From: Tragulus kanchil
Taxonomy: Eukaryota > Chordata > Mammalia > Artiodactyla > Tragulidae
Length of the DNA: 64,000 nucleotides
Reading direction: 5' to 3'
Assembly: GCA_022376925.1 (NCBI GenBank)
Contig: JAIOJX010000005.1
Location: 12,304,501-12,368,500 of the forward strand
Position 1 is the first letter of the stretch; the number at the start of each line of letters is the position of its first letter. Below, one piece after another: positions 43,456 to 55,298 of this stretch. The notes beneath the pieces were generated by a model. That model made no database searches. It had not been told where the DNA came from and was given only the letters and a program-made list of their open reading frames with translations. A program made the position numbers and the translations under genes.

Positions 43456-44789
43456 TTTGTTGAACCATAAAAGCCTACAACTTAAGAATCGTTTCAGAGA
43501 GAATTTTTCTAAAATATACTGTATGCTCCCAGGGTTTACACAAGAGAACATGCCTAGGGAATGCTCAGAAGCATGGGTCCTGGGCCAGCAGGAATTCCAG
43601 TCTTTAGGTCCTCAGTGATGCTAAGGAAGGAAGAGTGAGCAAGAGGATGACCTCCTGGTGAGGTGGGGAAGAGGGATGATCCAGGAACAGCCTCGCCCCT
43701 GAGGAATAAAAGAGCACCAGGAAGACTTTCTGAAATGCAGTCAGAAAACCAGCCCTGGATCAAGAAGTAAGAACCTTACAAGAAGATTCTGGCATCCATA
43801 TGGTCCCATTGCTTCTTGCTAATAACCTCTATAACAAAAGATTTTTTTGAAACATATGTGTGTGAGTGAAAATGTTAACAGTGATGACCCTTAAGAGATA
43901 TTATTAACCTCATTCTTCTTCCTTGTTGCTCTGACTTCTATCAGAAAGGTGAATTGGGTACTCAACTTTCAGGCAAGCCTGTACCCAAAGAGCCTGTGAA
44001 AGGAAAGACGACTTTTGACTCCTAAGCAATGTCACGGGGATCATGGATATTATTTGGTTGTGTTCAGGCTCTGTGTCCCTAAGTCTGGACAGTGGGGATG
44101 CTTTGCACCAGGAGGAGCCAGCTTAGCATCCTAGCTTGGCCACTTACCCACAGAGTGACCCAGGACACTAACCAGCATTAGATTCTGCACCTGTAACATG
44201 GGTCTAACATGACCTACTTCATGGGATAGTCACGAGAGTCAGTATTTCATGGAGAGCCCTTTGCACTTAGGCAATGAATATACTAAGTGAACAGACACAT
44301 TCATGAGAGCAACAGATTTTGCCTACATTCAGAAACAGGACATCTTCCCCTTTACCTTCTCATGTTGTCAAGTTAGACTTGGTGCTTACTTATGGCCGAC
44401 TCTTTGCAACCCCCTGGACTGTAGCCCAACTGGCTCCTCTCTCTATGGGATTCTCCAGGCAAGAGTACTGGAGCAGGTTGCCATTTCCTCCTCCAGGAGA
44501 TCTTTCCGGCCCAGGGGCTGAACCTGTGTCACATATGACTGCTACATTGGCAGGCGGATTCCTTACCACAAGTGTCACCTGGACTTTGTTGAACCATAAA
44601 AGCCATAGCATGAAGAACTGGCTATGAACACCATAGTCCAAAGACTAATGCAATTACCAAAGTGCCAAGAGAAACTCTCTGAAGCTTGATGTGGCAGCAC
44701 GAGACCCTGGTAGGATAAAGCTACCAGGCAAAGAGCTAATGAGTTCAGCACCCAGTTAAACCTATGCCCTGAATACTTGGACATGTCTT

Positions 44790-44965
44790 ACCTCACTGCC
44801 TTAATAGAATATCCTTATAAGGTTGTTAGTATTATTATCTCCACTTTACAGAAAGTTTCAACAGCACCCCATCATCAAGGAACTAATATGCAGCATAGCT
44901 GAGATTCATATCCAGGTCTTACACCCAAATCCCTTCTTTATACACCATTCCATGTTGTTACCTGT
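44790..44965 (+). mobile_element. MIR fragment
   Basis: TTATTATCTCCACTTTACAG, ACTAATATGCAGCATAGCTG and CATATCCAGGTCTTACACC follow the MIR core and end, strongly diverged. Confidence 0.6.
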
Positions 44966-45549
44966 ATCTGTAATCAACTCAGATACTAGATTTGTGTTAA
45001 TAGTATCCAGAGTAGTGTTTAAGGCTGGACAACTCCAAGCAAGTTTTTCAACAGTTTATGACCCATGGGTGAATGATTCTGAATGTTACTAGTGAAATGC
45101 AATTTCTTCCTTCATCTGTCTTCCTCTGTCTGGTCCTGTTTCTTTCTGTCCCCCTCCCCTTTCCCTCACTTGATAGTAGTCCCATCAATATAAAGACAAG
45201 ATTGTAAACCCAAGATGTTAGTCCAAACTTTTTTTCCTATTTAATGTATGAGAAAGAGAGAGAGTTTGTGTGAGAGACTGAGAGTGACAGGGAGATTACC
45301 AAGACAGATCCTTTAACTTCTGTTTACCCATGGAATTTATACCTAAAGCCATTTCCCTAAAGCTACAGTTGTCCTTGCAGTATTTCTCTTGGCATTTTAG
45401 CCAGTTCTCCAGCTAGTGCGCTGAAAGCCTGGTCACCCTGGGGATTCGCCATGCCCTCAGATCTCAGGACAGGCAGGCGGAGCCACAGAGCCTGAATCAC
45501 TGGGTGTGACACCTCCAGCCAAGAGTGGCCCTTACTGGTGGTTTGGCTT
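44966..45549. other. Unique DNA with a GA-rich patch
   Basis: A GA-rich stretch (45250-45295) is the only structure. No gene or transposon recognised. Confidence 0.4.
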
Positions 45550-45882
45550 CTCTTATTTAAAAAATAATTTGATTTATTTATGTTTGGCAAGGCTGGGTCT
45601 TCATTGTTATGCGAGCTTGTCTTTAGTTGTGATGAGCAGGCTTCTTATTGCTGTGGCTTCTCTCGCTGTGGAGGCAATCTCCAGAGCGCTCAGGTTTCCG
45701 TAGCTGCAGCTCGTAGGCTCAACAGTTTTGATTCTCAGGCTCCAGAGCACAGGCTCAGCAGTTGTGGTGCACAGGCTTGGTTGCTCCTCGTCATGCGGGA
45801 TCTTCCTGGACCAGGGATTGAACCCACGTCTCCTGCATTGGCAGGTGGATTCTTTACCACTGAGCCACCAGGAAAGCCCAGA
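45550..45882 (-). mobile_element. CHR-1 SINE
   Basis: A reversed, nearly full-length element: TTTGATTTATTTATG tail, GGCAAGGCTGGGTCTTCATTG, repeated GTTGTGGTGCACAGGC-type blocks, GGACCAGGGATTGAACCC and GAGCCACCAGGAAAGCCC. Confidence 0.88.
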
Positions 45883-46179
45883 TGGTATCACTTCTGATGG
45901 AGTCCCTCCAAATGAGAAGGTTTAGGAAGCTCTACGTGCCTTAAGTGAGGAGGCAAAGGTCAGGCAGAAAAATCGTTTGACAGAGAAATCTGAAACACTC
46001 TTGCCCAAATCTAAGGTGTCCAACTGATGCTTAATCCTCTTCTGGGAAAAATATGGAAAAGAAGAAATGTCCAAGACTGAGACCTGGCATGTCACTAAAC
46101 ACTCTGTGTGTCTCTCTTCATTCTAACACTTTCTCCTTTTTCAATTGGGCTATTCATGCTACCACTCAGCTTTTTTAGG

Positions 46180-46362
46180 GAGTTTGTTTTTTATTCGTTT
46201 GGCTGTGCCGGGTCTTCATTGTGGCACATGGGATCTCTGCTCTTCATTGTGGCCTGCGGGACCTTTAGTTGTGGTCTGTGGGATCTAGCTCCCTGATCAG
46301 GGATGGAACCTGGGCCCCTGGACTTGGGAGCCTCAGTCCCTGAACCACCAGGGAAGTTTCTG
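46180..46362 (-). mobile_element. Short CHR-type SINE (also at 47313-47495)
   Basis: GTTTGGCTGTGCCGGGTCTTC, CTCCCTGATCAGGGATGGAACC and CTGAACCACCAGGGAAG read as a reversed, moderately diverged tRNA-derived SINE. Confidence 0.85.
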
Positions 46363-46834
46363 GACCTTACACTGGCTAACATTTTCCATCACTCTAATTT
46401 TCTTCTGAAAACACTCCTTTGTGGTTAAGGGCCAGCTCAAGGAGGAAGCACGTAGTGTTGGCAGCGTGGAGAGTCAGCTGTTGTCATCTTTATGTCTCTT
46501 AGCAGGAAGCCAGTCATCTTTATGGAACCACAGTTTGACCCAAAGTTGCCACCATGAGTCTCTGAGTCTCAGCCTGTCCCTCACATAGTTTATTCTCCAA
46601 CAAGAAGAGCCCCGCCCGCTCCAGACATGGTGTGCTTGAGGTTGCCGTGGCTAATGCAGGTCTCCTGGAAGCTGGGGCATCTTATCTCCTTCTGCACAGA
46701 ACCTCGGGCCTTTCCAGTCAAGGTCTGCTACACTAGGAATAACAGCAAGATACGACGTGCTACTTTATCTTCAAACCACACATATCTCTTATTTGAACGA
46801 CCATTTCTACCGTAAGCAGCTTACCTCACTCTCC

Positions 46835-46935
46835 GGACCTCCGTTTCCTCATGGGTAAAATAGGAACAACATTCACCTCAAAGGGCAATTGTGCCAATTA
46901 AATGAGAAAACCTCTGTGCCATGTTTGACACAGAA
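46835..46935 (-). mobile_element. MIR fragment (also at 47968 and, damaged, 49155)
   Basis: CCTCCGTTTCCTCATGGGTAA followed by GTGCCAATTAAATGAGAAAACC and TGTGCCATG is the reversed MIR core. It exists three times because D13 and D14 overlap here. Confidence 0.75.
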
Positions 46936-48264
46936 TCCCGGGTTGGTCAGCTCCTTCCCTTCGGGCTTTGGCCAGATGTTTCTCTATAGGTGATACGGCA
47001 TGAAGAGTCCCCTGATGCCCAAAGACCACAGGCCAAGGATCTTAAAGAAGAGAGGTTCCGCCAAGGTCACAAGCTTTGCCCGGAATGAGATGAGGAGCAG
47101 AGGTAAGAGACTTCAGTGAGAGAAGTCAAAACTGTGCCCAAATCTAAGGTGTCCAACTGATGCTTAATCCTCTTCTGGGAAAAATATGGAAAAGAAGAAA
47201 TGTCCAAGACTGAGACCTGGCATGTCACTAAACACTCTGTGTGTCTCTCTTCATTCTAACACTTTCTCCTTTTTCAATTGGGCTATTCATGCTACCACTC
47301 AGCTTTTTTAGGGAGTTTGTTTTTTATTCGTTTGGCTGTGCCGGGTCTTCATTGTGGCACATGGGATCTCTGCTCTTCATTGTGGCCTGCGGGACCTTTA
47401 GTTGTGGTCTGTGGGATCTAGCTCCCTGATCAGGGATGGAACCTGGGCCCCTGGACTTGGGAGCCTCAGTCCCTGAACCACCAGGGAAGTTTCTGGACCT
47501 TACACTGGCTAACATTTTCCATCACTCTAATTTTCTTCTGAAAACACTCCTTTGTGGTTAAGGGCCAGCTCAAGGAGGAAGCACGTAGTGTTGGCAGCGT
47601 GGAGAGTCAGCTGTTGTCATCTTTATGTCTCTTAGCAGGAAGCCAGTCATCTTTATGGAACCACAGTTTGACCCAAAGTTGCCACCATGAGTCTCTGAGT
47701 CTCAGCCTGTCCCTCACATAGTTTATTCTCCAACAAGAAGAGCCCCGCCCGCTCCAGACATGGTGTGCTTGAGGTTGCCGTGGCTAATGCAGGTCTCCTG
47801 GAAGCTGGGGCATCTTATCTCCTTCTGCACAGAACCTCGGGCCTTTCCAGTCAAGGTCTGCTACACTAGGAATAACAGCAAGATACGACGTGCTACTTTA
47901 TCTTCAAACCACACATATCTCTTATTTGAACGACCATTTCTACCGTAAGCAGCTTACCTCACTCTCCGGACCTCCGTTTCCTCATGGGTAAAATAGGAAC
48001 AACATTCACCTCAAAGGGCAATTGTGCCAATTAAATGAGAAAACCTCTGTGCCATGTTTGACACAGAATCCCGGGTTGGTCAGCTCCTTCCCTTCGGGCT
48101 TTGGCCAGATGTTTCTCTATAGATGATACGGCATGAAGAGTCCCCTGATGCCCAAAGACCACAGGCCAAGGATCTTAAAGAAGAGAGGTTCCGGCCAAGG
48201 TCACAAGCTTTGCCCGGAATGAGATGAGGAGCAGAGGTAAGAGACTTCAGTGAGAGAGAAGTCA

Positions 48265-48794
48265 AGCTACACACGGAGATACTAAGCCTCCAGCTCTTAG
48301 GCCATGGGGACTCATGAATGCTAGTCTAACAGCCTTGACATATGTATTTTTTTAATTGCACAACTTAAAATGAGATCGAGAGCATTTGAGCTAGCCTCAC
48401 ACATGCCAATAAATAATTCACTTTATGGTGGATATATGTATGTCCCTATGAATCCACTGTAGACAACAAAGGAAACTAAAGATCAGAAGTGAATTAGGGT
48501 TTATGGCTAATAGAGAATGCCCATCTAAAAACTGCAAAATGAACTGACATGGGCTGTTTTAGCTTCACACACATGTGCTTAAATCTCCCTAAGGCACTAA
48601 AACTAATGTTTAAACTACATATGTGTCAAGAAACACAAAGACAGTCATTCTCTTTGATCTAGTCTATCTCTGGGAATGTGTCACAAGGCAATCATTCAGT
48701 GGCTCAAACTAGAAACCTGAACATCACCGGCTTAGAACACTGCTACAGGCAAGAAAGGGAAATACAGGGAACTTCGCTCCAGCCACGTGGAGGG
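48265..48794. other. Unique AT-rich DNA (repeated at 49449-49978)
   Basis: No gene or firmly identified transposon. AT-rich, with CCAATAAATAATTCACTTTATGG-like words. Possibly old LINE sequence near 48650-48720, not claimed. Confidence 0.35.
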
Positions 48795-49080
48795 TTTTCT
48801 TTCCTTTTTTTTTAATTTTTGGCCACTTCTATTGGTCTTTCATTTATTTTCATCTTTGTTCTTTGGCCTGTGTGGGCCTTCCATCGCAGTGGCCTCTCTA
48901 GTCACAGAGCACCGGCTCTGGGCGCATGCGCTCCAGAGCTCTGGCTCAGTAGTTGGACACATGGGTCCAGCCGCTCCGTGGCACGTGGGATCTTCCCAGG
49001 CCAGGGATCAAACCGGCACCCCTTGCACTGCAAGGCGGTGTCTTTACCCACTGCACCACCAGGGAAGCCCTTTCTTTCCT
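48795..49080 (-). mobile_element. Young CHR-related SINE, short-tail form, first copy
   Basis: The reversed element at 48806-49070 starts with a T-run and GGCCACTTCTATTGGTC and ends in CACCACCAGGGAAGCCC. TTTCTTTCCT follows, matching the upstream TTTTCTTTCCT as target-site duplication, one T short in this copy. Confidence 0.9.
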
Positions 49081-49978
49081 CTTTAACGAGAGTTTTCTGA
49101 AGTTCATATTACCGGCACAAAATTAAAAGGGGGCCAAATGTTAAATATGAATCACTCTCCGGACCTCCGTTCCTCATGGGTAAAATAGGAACAACATTCA
49201 CCTCAAAGGGCAATTGTGCCAGAGAAACCTCTGTGCCATGTTTGACACAGAATCCCGGGTTGGTCAGCTCCTTCCCTTCGGGCTTTGGCCAGATGTTTCT
49301 CTATAGATGATACGGCATGAAGAGTCCCCTGATGCCCAAAGACCACAGGCCAAGGATCTTAAAGAAGAGAGGTTCCGGCCAAGGTCACAAGCTTTGCCCG
49401 GAATGAGATGAGGAGCAGAGGTAAGAGACTTCAGTGAGAGAGAAGTCAAGCTACACACGGAGATACTAAGCCTCCAGCTCTTAGGCCATGGGGACTCATG
49501 AATGCTAGTCTAACAGCCTTGACATATGTATTTTTTTAATTGCACAACTTAAAATGAGATCGAGAGCATTTGAGCTAGCCTCACACATGCCAATAAATAA
49601 TTCACTTTATGGTGGATATATGTATGTCCCTATGAATCCACTGTAGACAACAAAGGAAACTAAAGATCAGAAGTGAATTAGGGTTTATGGCTAATAGAGA
49701 ATGCCCATCTAAAAACTGCAAAATGAACTGACATGGGCTGTTTTAGCTTCACACACATGTGCTTAAATCTCCCTAAGGCACTAAAACTAATGTTTAAACT
49801 ACATATGTGTCAAGAAACACAAAGACAGTCATTCTCTTTGATCTAGTCTATCTCTGGGAATGTGTCACAAGGCAATCATTCAGTGGCTCAAACTAGAAAC
49901 CTGAACATCACCGGCTTAGAACACTGCTACAGGCAAGAAAGGGAAATACAGGGAACTTCGCTCCAGCCACGTGGAGGG

Positions 49979-50265
49979 TTTTCTTTCCTTTTTTTTTAAT
50001 TTTTGGCCACTTCTATTGGTCTTTCATTTATTTTCATCTTTGTTCTTTGGCCTGTGTGGGCCTTCCATCGCAGTGGCCTCTCTAGTCACAGAGCACCGGC
50101 TCTGGGCGCATGCGCTCCAGAGCTCTGGCTCAGTAGTTGGACACATGGGTCCAGCCGCTCCGTGGCACGTGGGATCTTCCCAGGCCAGGGATCAAACCGG
50201 CACCCCTTGCACTGCAAGGCGGTGTCTTTACCCACTGCACCACCAGGGAAGCCCTTTTCTTTCCT
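49979..50265 (-). mobile_element. Young CHR-related SINE, short-tail form, second copy
   Basis: The same insertion as at 48795. Here the 11-base target-site duplication TTTTCTTTCCT is complete at 49979-49989 and 50255-50265, showing that the missing T in copy 1 is a copy-specific loss. Confidence 0.92.
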
Positions 50266-52369
50266 CTTTTTTTTAACGTAGAGTTTTCTGAAGTTCATAT
50301 TACAACGTGAGAAATGCCTACAATATAACATTAAAGGAAAAGGGGACCAAATGTTAAATATGAATCTGGTTGCAACTCTTTTAAAAATAAGCACACGTAA
50401 ATTAAAATTACTAGAAGAAACAATGCCAGACATCAATATTGATTTTCTTTCGGTGGTAGGACTTCTAAAATACTTTTCCATCTTTTAACTTTTGCTAAAT
50501 GTTCTGGCTTTTTAAAAATTGCAACATTATTTCCCCGAGGAAAGTACACAGATTTTGAGGGTACAATCAATGAGTTTTGACAAATGTATGCACCAGTACC
50601 CAAACAAAGCCCTCTGTACCCTTCTTTATTTTTTTTTAATTTATTTACTTTTCATTGGCAGATCATTGCTCTATACTATTGTGTTGATTTCTGCCATACA
50701 TCAACATGACACATTCTTATTCTTAATCTACCTCTCTGGCCAATAGCAACCACTATTCTGATCTCTATCTCCTTAAACTAGTTTTGCCTGTTTTAACTTC
50801 CTATGTAGGAGATAAAGCGTGTCCTTTCTTGCATGTGACTTCTTTGACTCCAAAGGATGTTTTTCAGATTTATCCAAGTTGTTGGGTTCCTTTTGATTCA
50901 CTGTGTAGTATTCCAGTGAGTGGATATAACATGTTTTTTAAAATCTATTAATTTATTTTAATAGGAGGATAATGACTTTACAATATCGTGATGGATTTTG
51001 CCATACATCAACATGAGGCAGTCGCAGGTATGCAAGTACCCCCTGCATCCCGAATGCCCTCTCCCATCTCCGTCCCAAAATAATATATTTTGTTGATCCT
51101 TTCACTGTTGGTTGACATTTGGGTTGTTTCCAGCTTTTTGCTCTTAGGAATTAAGCTGCAATGAGCATTATTTATTTATTTGGCTGCACTGAGTCTTGGG
51201 TGTGGCTTGTGCAATCTTCGGTGAGGCCCATGGACTCTCTAGCTGTGGCCCATGGGTGCAGTAGGTGAGGCGACAGGCTCCGTTGCCCTGCAAGGCGGTG
51301 TCTTTACCCACTGCACCACCAGGGAAGCCCTTTTCTTTCCTCTTTTTTTTAACGTAGAGTTTTCTGAAGTTCATATTACAACGTGAGAAATGCCTACAAT
51401 ATAACATTAAAGGAAAAGGGGACCAAATGTTAAATATGAATCTGGTTGCAACTCTTTTAAAAATAAGCACACGTAAATTAAAATTACTAGAAGAAACAAT
51501 GCCAGACATCAATATTGATTTTCTTTCGGTGGTAGGACTTCTAAAATACTTTTCCATCTTTTAACTTTTGCTAAATGTTCTGGCTTTTTAAAAATTGCAA
51601 CATTATTTCCCCGAGGAAAGTACACAGATTTTGAGGGTACAATCAATGAGTTTTGACAAATGTATGCACCAGTACCCAAACAAAGCCCTCTGTACCCTTC
51701 TTTATTTTTTTTTAATTTATTTACTTTTCATTGGCAGATCATTGCTCTATACTATTGTGTTGATTTCTGCCATACATCAACATGACACATTCTTATTCTT
51801 AATCTACCTCTCTGGCCAATAGCAACCACTATTCTGATCTCTATCTCCTTAAACTAGTTTTGCCTGTTTTAACTTCCTATGTAGGAGATAAAGCGTGTCC
51901 TTTCTTGCATGTGACTTCTTTGACTCCAAAGGATGTTTTTCAGATTTATCCAAGTTGTTGGGTTCCTTTTGATTCACTGTGTAGTATTCCAGTGAGTGGA
52001 TATAACATGTTTTTTAAAATCTATTAATTTATTTTAATAGGAGGATAATGACTTTACAATATCGTGATGGATTTTGCCATACATCAACATGAGGCAGTCG
52101 CAGGTATGCAAGTACCCCCTGCATCCCGAATGCCCTCTCCCATCTCCGTCCCAAAATAATATATTTTGTTGATCCTTTCACTGTTGGTTGACATTTGGGT
52201 TGTTTCCAGCTTTTTGCTCTTAGGAATTAAGCTGCAATGAGCATTATTTATTTATTTGGCTGCACTGAGTCTTGGGTGTGGCTTGTGCAATCTTCGGTGA
52301 GGCCCATGGACTCTCTAGCTGTGGCCCATGGGTGCAGTAGGTGAGGCGCACAGGCTCCGTTGCCCTGCA
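50212..52369 (+). repeat. Tandem duplication D15 (offset 1076-1077)
   Basis: Bases 50212-51292 recur at 51288-52369 and share CTGCA at the join. One single-base loss (GGCGACAGG for GGCGCACAGG) lies 20 bases before the end of copy 1. Copy 2 begins inside the head of the young SINE, so only 40 bases of that SINE are repeated at 51288. Confidence 0.95.
50500..51170 (-). mobile_element. L1M LINE fragment with two inserted L1-like 3' pieces (first copy)
   Basis: Reversed old L1: GAGTTTTGACAAATGTATGC, GTTGGTTGACATTTGGGTTG and TTTCCAGCTTTTTGC. Two pieces resembling ruminant L1 3' ends, with TTTACAATATCGTGATGG and TGCCATACATCAACATGA-type words, sit inside at about 50640-50725 and 50940-51080. The second copy continues at 51576. 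Confidence 0.7.
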
Positions 52370-52865
52370 GCCTGTGGGATCTGAGCTCCCCATCCAAGGA
52401 CTGAACCCACGTGCCCTGCCTCTCAAGGCAGATCCTTAACCTTTGGACCACCTGGGAAGTCCCTGCAATGAACATTTTTATAGATTTGTACTTTTATTTC
52501 TTTTGAGTAAATCTCTAAAAAAAGATGAGCAAAATGGCTGGCTTCTAGAATCCACCAACAGTTTTCCAAACCAATTGTACCTCTTTGGACTTCCATCAGC
52601 AAGGTGCGCAAGTATGAAAGTTCCAATTGTTCAACATATTCTCTAGCATTTACTACTATTGTGTTTTTTCATTTTTTCCATTCTGGTAGATGCATGGTAG
52701 CTTTGATTTCTCACTGGCTCTCATTTCTATTTCCCAGATGACCAACAGTGTCAAGCATATTTTCATGTCCTTATTTGCCGTTGGTGTCTTTTCTTCCTTT
52801 TTTTCCCCCCCTTCTCTTGTGAAGTGTCTGTGCACACTTCTCTCGTCTTTACTCTTGAGCTCCAC
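51576..52865 (-). mobile_element. L1M LINE fragment, second copy and continuation
   Basis: Repeats 50500-51170, then after a SINE (52245-52462) continues with CAATGAACATTTTTATAG, GTTTTCCAAACCAATTGTACC, ACTTCCATCAGCAAGG, CAGATGACCAACAGTGTC and TTGTGAAGTGTCTGTGCAC. These are the familiar reversed L1 ORF2-end and 3' words, in order. Non-functional. Confidence 0.82.
52235..52480 (-). mobile_element. Short CHR-type SINE in L1M (also 53385-53630; truncated at 51159-51287)
   Basis: The reversed SINE runs from TTATTTATTTGGCTGCACTG to GGACCACCTGGGAAGTCCC. CTGCAATGAGCATTATT before it and CTGCAATGAACATTTTT after it are a diverged target-site duplication of the L1M host. Confidence 0.87.
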
Positions 52866-53124
52866 TGGCCAGGCCTGGTCCCCTGCCACCTCCAGGGCAT
52901 CAACCCAACTGGACCCGGCGAAAGGCATGAGGGGCAGACATCCAAAAGAAAGTCAAGAGCTATTACCCAAAAGTGGGGTGAATGGATCTGGGTGACCACA
53001 AACAGCAAATGCCCATTACATTCTCCTTTCTCCCCAAACTTCCATCCTGCCCGATTTGGGTCTATCAAGACCCCATCCATCCTTCAAGGCCCTGTGCACT
53101 TGGCCTGTACCTGTTTTGTCCATC

Positions 53125-54015
53125 CACTGTGTAGTATTCCAGTGAGTGGATATAACATGTTTTTTAAAATCTATTAATTTATTTTAATAGGAGGATAATG
53201 ACTTTACAATATCGTGATGGATTTTGCCATACATCAACATGAGGCAGTCGCAGGTATGCAAGTACCCCCTGCATCCCGAATGCCCTCTCCCATCTCCGTC
53301 CCAAAATAATATATTTTGTTGATCCTTTCACTGTTGGTTGACATTTGGGTTGTTTCCAGCTTTTTGCTCTTAGGAATTAAGCTGCAATGAGCATTATTTA
53401 TTTATTTGGCTGCACTGAGTCTTGGGTGTGGCTTGTGCAATCTTCGGTGAGGCCCATGGACTCTCTAGCTGTGGCCCATGGGTGCAGTAGGTGAGGCGCA
53501 CAGGCTCCGTTGCCCTGCAGCCTGTGGGATCTGAGCTCCCCATCCAAGGACTGAACCCACGTGCCCTGCCTCTCAAGGCAGATCCTTAACCTTTGGACCA
53601 CCTGGGAAGTCCCTGCAATGAACATTTTTATAGATTTGTACTTTTATTTCTTTTGAGTAAATCTCTAAAAAAAGATGAGCAAAATGGCTGGCTTCTAGAA
53701 TCCACCAACAGTTTTCCAAACCAATTGTACCTCTTTGGACTTCCATCAGCAAGGTGCGCAAGTATGAAAGTTCCAATTGTTCAACATATTCTCTAGCATT
53801 TACTACTATTGTGTTTTTTCATTTTTTCCATTCTGGTAGATGCATGGTAGCTTTGATTTCTCACTGGCTCTCATTTCTATTTCCCAGATGACCAACAGTG
53901 TCAAGCATATTTTCATGTCCTTATTTGCCGTTGGTGTCTTTTCTTCCTTTTTTTCCCCCCCTTCTCTTGTGAAGTGTCTGTGCACACTTCTCTCGTCTTT
54001 ACTCTTGAGCTCCAC
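53125..54015 (-). mobile_element. L1M LINE fragment, third copy from D16
   Basis: The same sequence as 51975-52865, repeated by D16. Listed so that it is not read as a separate insertion. Confidence 0.85.
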
Positions 54016-54276
54016 TGGCCAGGCCTGGTCCCCTGCCACCTCCAGGGCATCAACCCAACTGGACCCGGCGAAAGGCATGAGGGGCAGACATCCAAAAGAA
54101 AGTCAAGAGCTATTACCCAAAAGTGGGGTGAATGGATCTGGGTGACCACAAACAGCAAATGCCCATTACATTCTCCTTTCTCCCCAAACTTCCATCCTGC
54201 CCGATTTGGGTCTATCAAGACCCCATCCATCCTTCAAGGCCCTGTGCACTTGGCCTGTACCTGTTTTGTCCATCCA

Positions 54277-55261
54277 GGTATTTTTTATGCAACAAGTTTA
54301 TATGCCCGCCCCACTAACATCTGAGCAGATTTTCACTGTGGTTTTGACTCTTGTCCTCGAAGGACTCAAGTAGCCCCTAATGTCTGCATCCTCCGAGGGA
54401 CTTTTCCTGACCCACTTCTTGCCTTTCCACCACTACAGAAGTTTGTTTTACTCTTTCTTGCGGCAACTCTTGCTCCATTCTTTATTATCAGCCTTTATGA
54501 GATTGGATCTCATTTGTCCTACCACATAATAACTTATACACACTGGATTTTTCAATTTGCCTCTGACATGCTTTCACACCACCTTGAGATTTTTTGTTTT
54601 TAAGCAGAGAAGAAGCTGTTTAGCAAAGTAAGGAACAGGAAGCCCCCAGGAAGAGGGAGCCCCAGAGCACTGTCTTGGGCAGGAGGGTTGTATGTGCACA
54701 TGGATGGTGTGTAAAAGCCTGGGGAGGAGGGAGTGGGGAGGAAAAGAGTTTAAAAAGAGGTTACAAATGGTGAAGAGAAATCACAGCGTTTATTTCTAAA
54801 CGAGGACTCTTTATCTGCCGACCCCAGGCCTATTTGTTGACAAGCCATTCTGTCAAAATGTGCTGGTCAAGGGGAGGGAGGCCTGGTGTTCCGGCGGTGC
54901 GCGGAGGCCTTGATCTTGTCTCTGCCAGAATCCAGGCGGCTCCCCGGCAGCAATCAGCCTCTTAATGGGCAGGAGGCCCCTCTGGGAATGGGGATTTGAC
55001 AAGGCTTGTCAGAGCTGTCAGGCTTCCTCATTCTCCGCTCCTGCCCTGGGAGGGGAACAGCTCCGTGGGCTACGTGAGTCCTTCGAGGACAAGAGCTGAA
55101 ACCACAGCGAAAAGACGCTCAGACATGAACGGGGCAGGCGTTTAAATCCATCGTATAGAGAGAGATTGGGATGAACAGGACAGGTGCAGGCCAAAGGCAC
55201 GGTGTATCTCGGGGCTGTGGGAAGAGCCTGTGGGGAACTCTACAGGGAAGGGCTCGCGTGC
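54277..55261. other. Unique DNA with a candidate conserved element
   Basis: No exon or transposon recognised. At 54780-55020 a repeat-free stretch with GTTTATTTCTAAACGAGG, GACAAGCCATTCTGTC and CAGCAATCAGCCTCTTAATGGG looks like conserved non-coding DNA by composition. Inference only. Confidence 0.3.
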
Positions 55262-55274
55262 TCACTCTCGCGTG

Positions 55275-55298
55275 CTCTCTGTCTCTCTCTCTCTCTCT
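55275..55298. repeat. (CT)n microsatellite
   Basis: A short TCTCTGTCTCTCTC run of 24 bases. Confidence 0.9.

Larger units (their letters stand above)
42358..44604 (+). repeat. Tandem duplication D12 (offset 1129)
   Basis: Bases 42358-43475 recur at about 43486-44604. The start of copy 2 has GAATCGTTTCAGAGAG for AAATCGTTTCAGATAG. Its first 307 bases overlap D11, so this stretch occurs three times (41277, 42358 and 43486 onward). Confidence 0.95.
46002..48265 (+). repeat. Tandem duplication D13 (offset 1133)
   Basis: Bases 46002-47128 recur at about 47127-48265. Differences: CCAAGGTC against CCGGCCAAGG-type G-run change near the end, TAGGTGATACGG against TAGATGATACGG, and GAGAGAAG against GAGAGAGAAG. 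All three lie in the last 150 bases of copy 1. Confidence 0.95.
47958..50366 (+). repeat. Tandem duplication D14 (offset 1193-1213), damaged on both sides
   Basis: Bases 47958-49153 recur at 49152-50366. The end of copy 1 has large losses: CTCTTTAACGAGAG for CTCTTTTTTTTAACGTAGAG, and about 20 bases missing from the stretch before GGGGGCCAAATG (near 49135). The start of copy 2 has CGTTCCTC for CGTTTCCTC and an ATTAAATG loss. They share TC at the join. Confidence 0.95.
51975..54276 (+). repeat. Tandem duplication D16 (offset 1150)
   Basis: Bases 51975-53126 recur at 53125-54276, with no difference noticed and a shared CA at the join. The first 395 bases also belong to copy 2 of D15, so they occur three times (50899, 51975 and 53125 onward). 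Confidence 0.95.
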
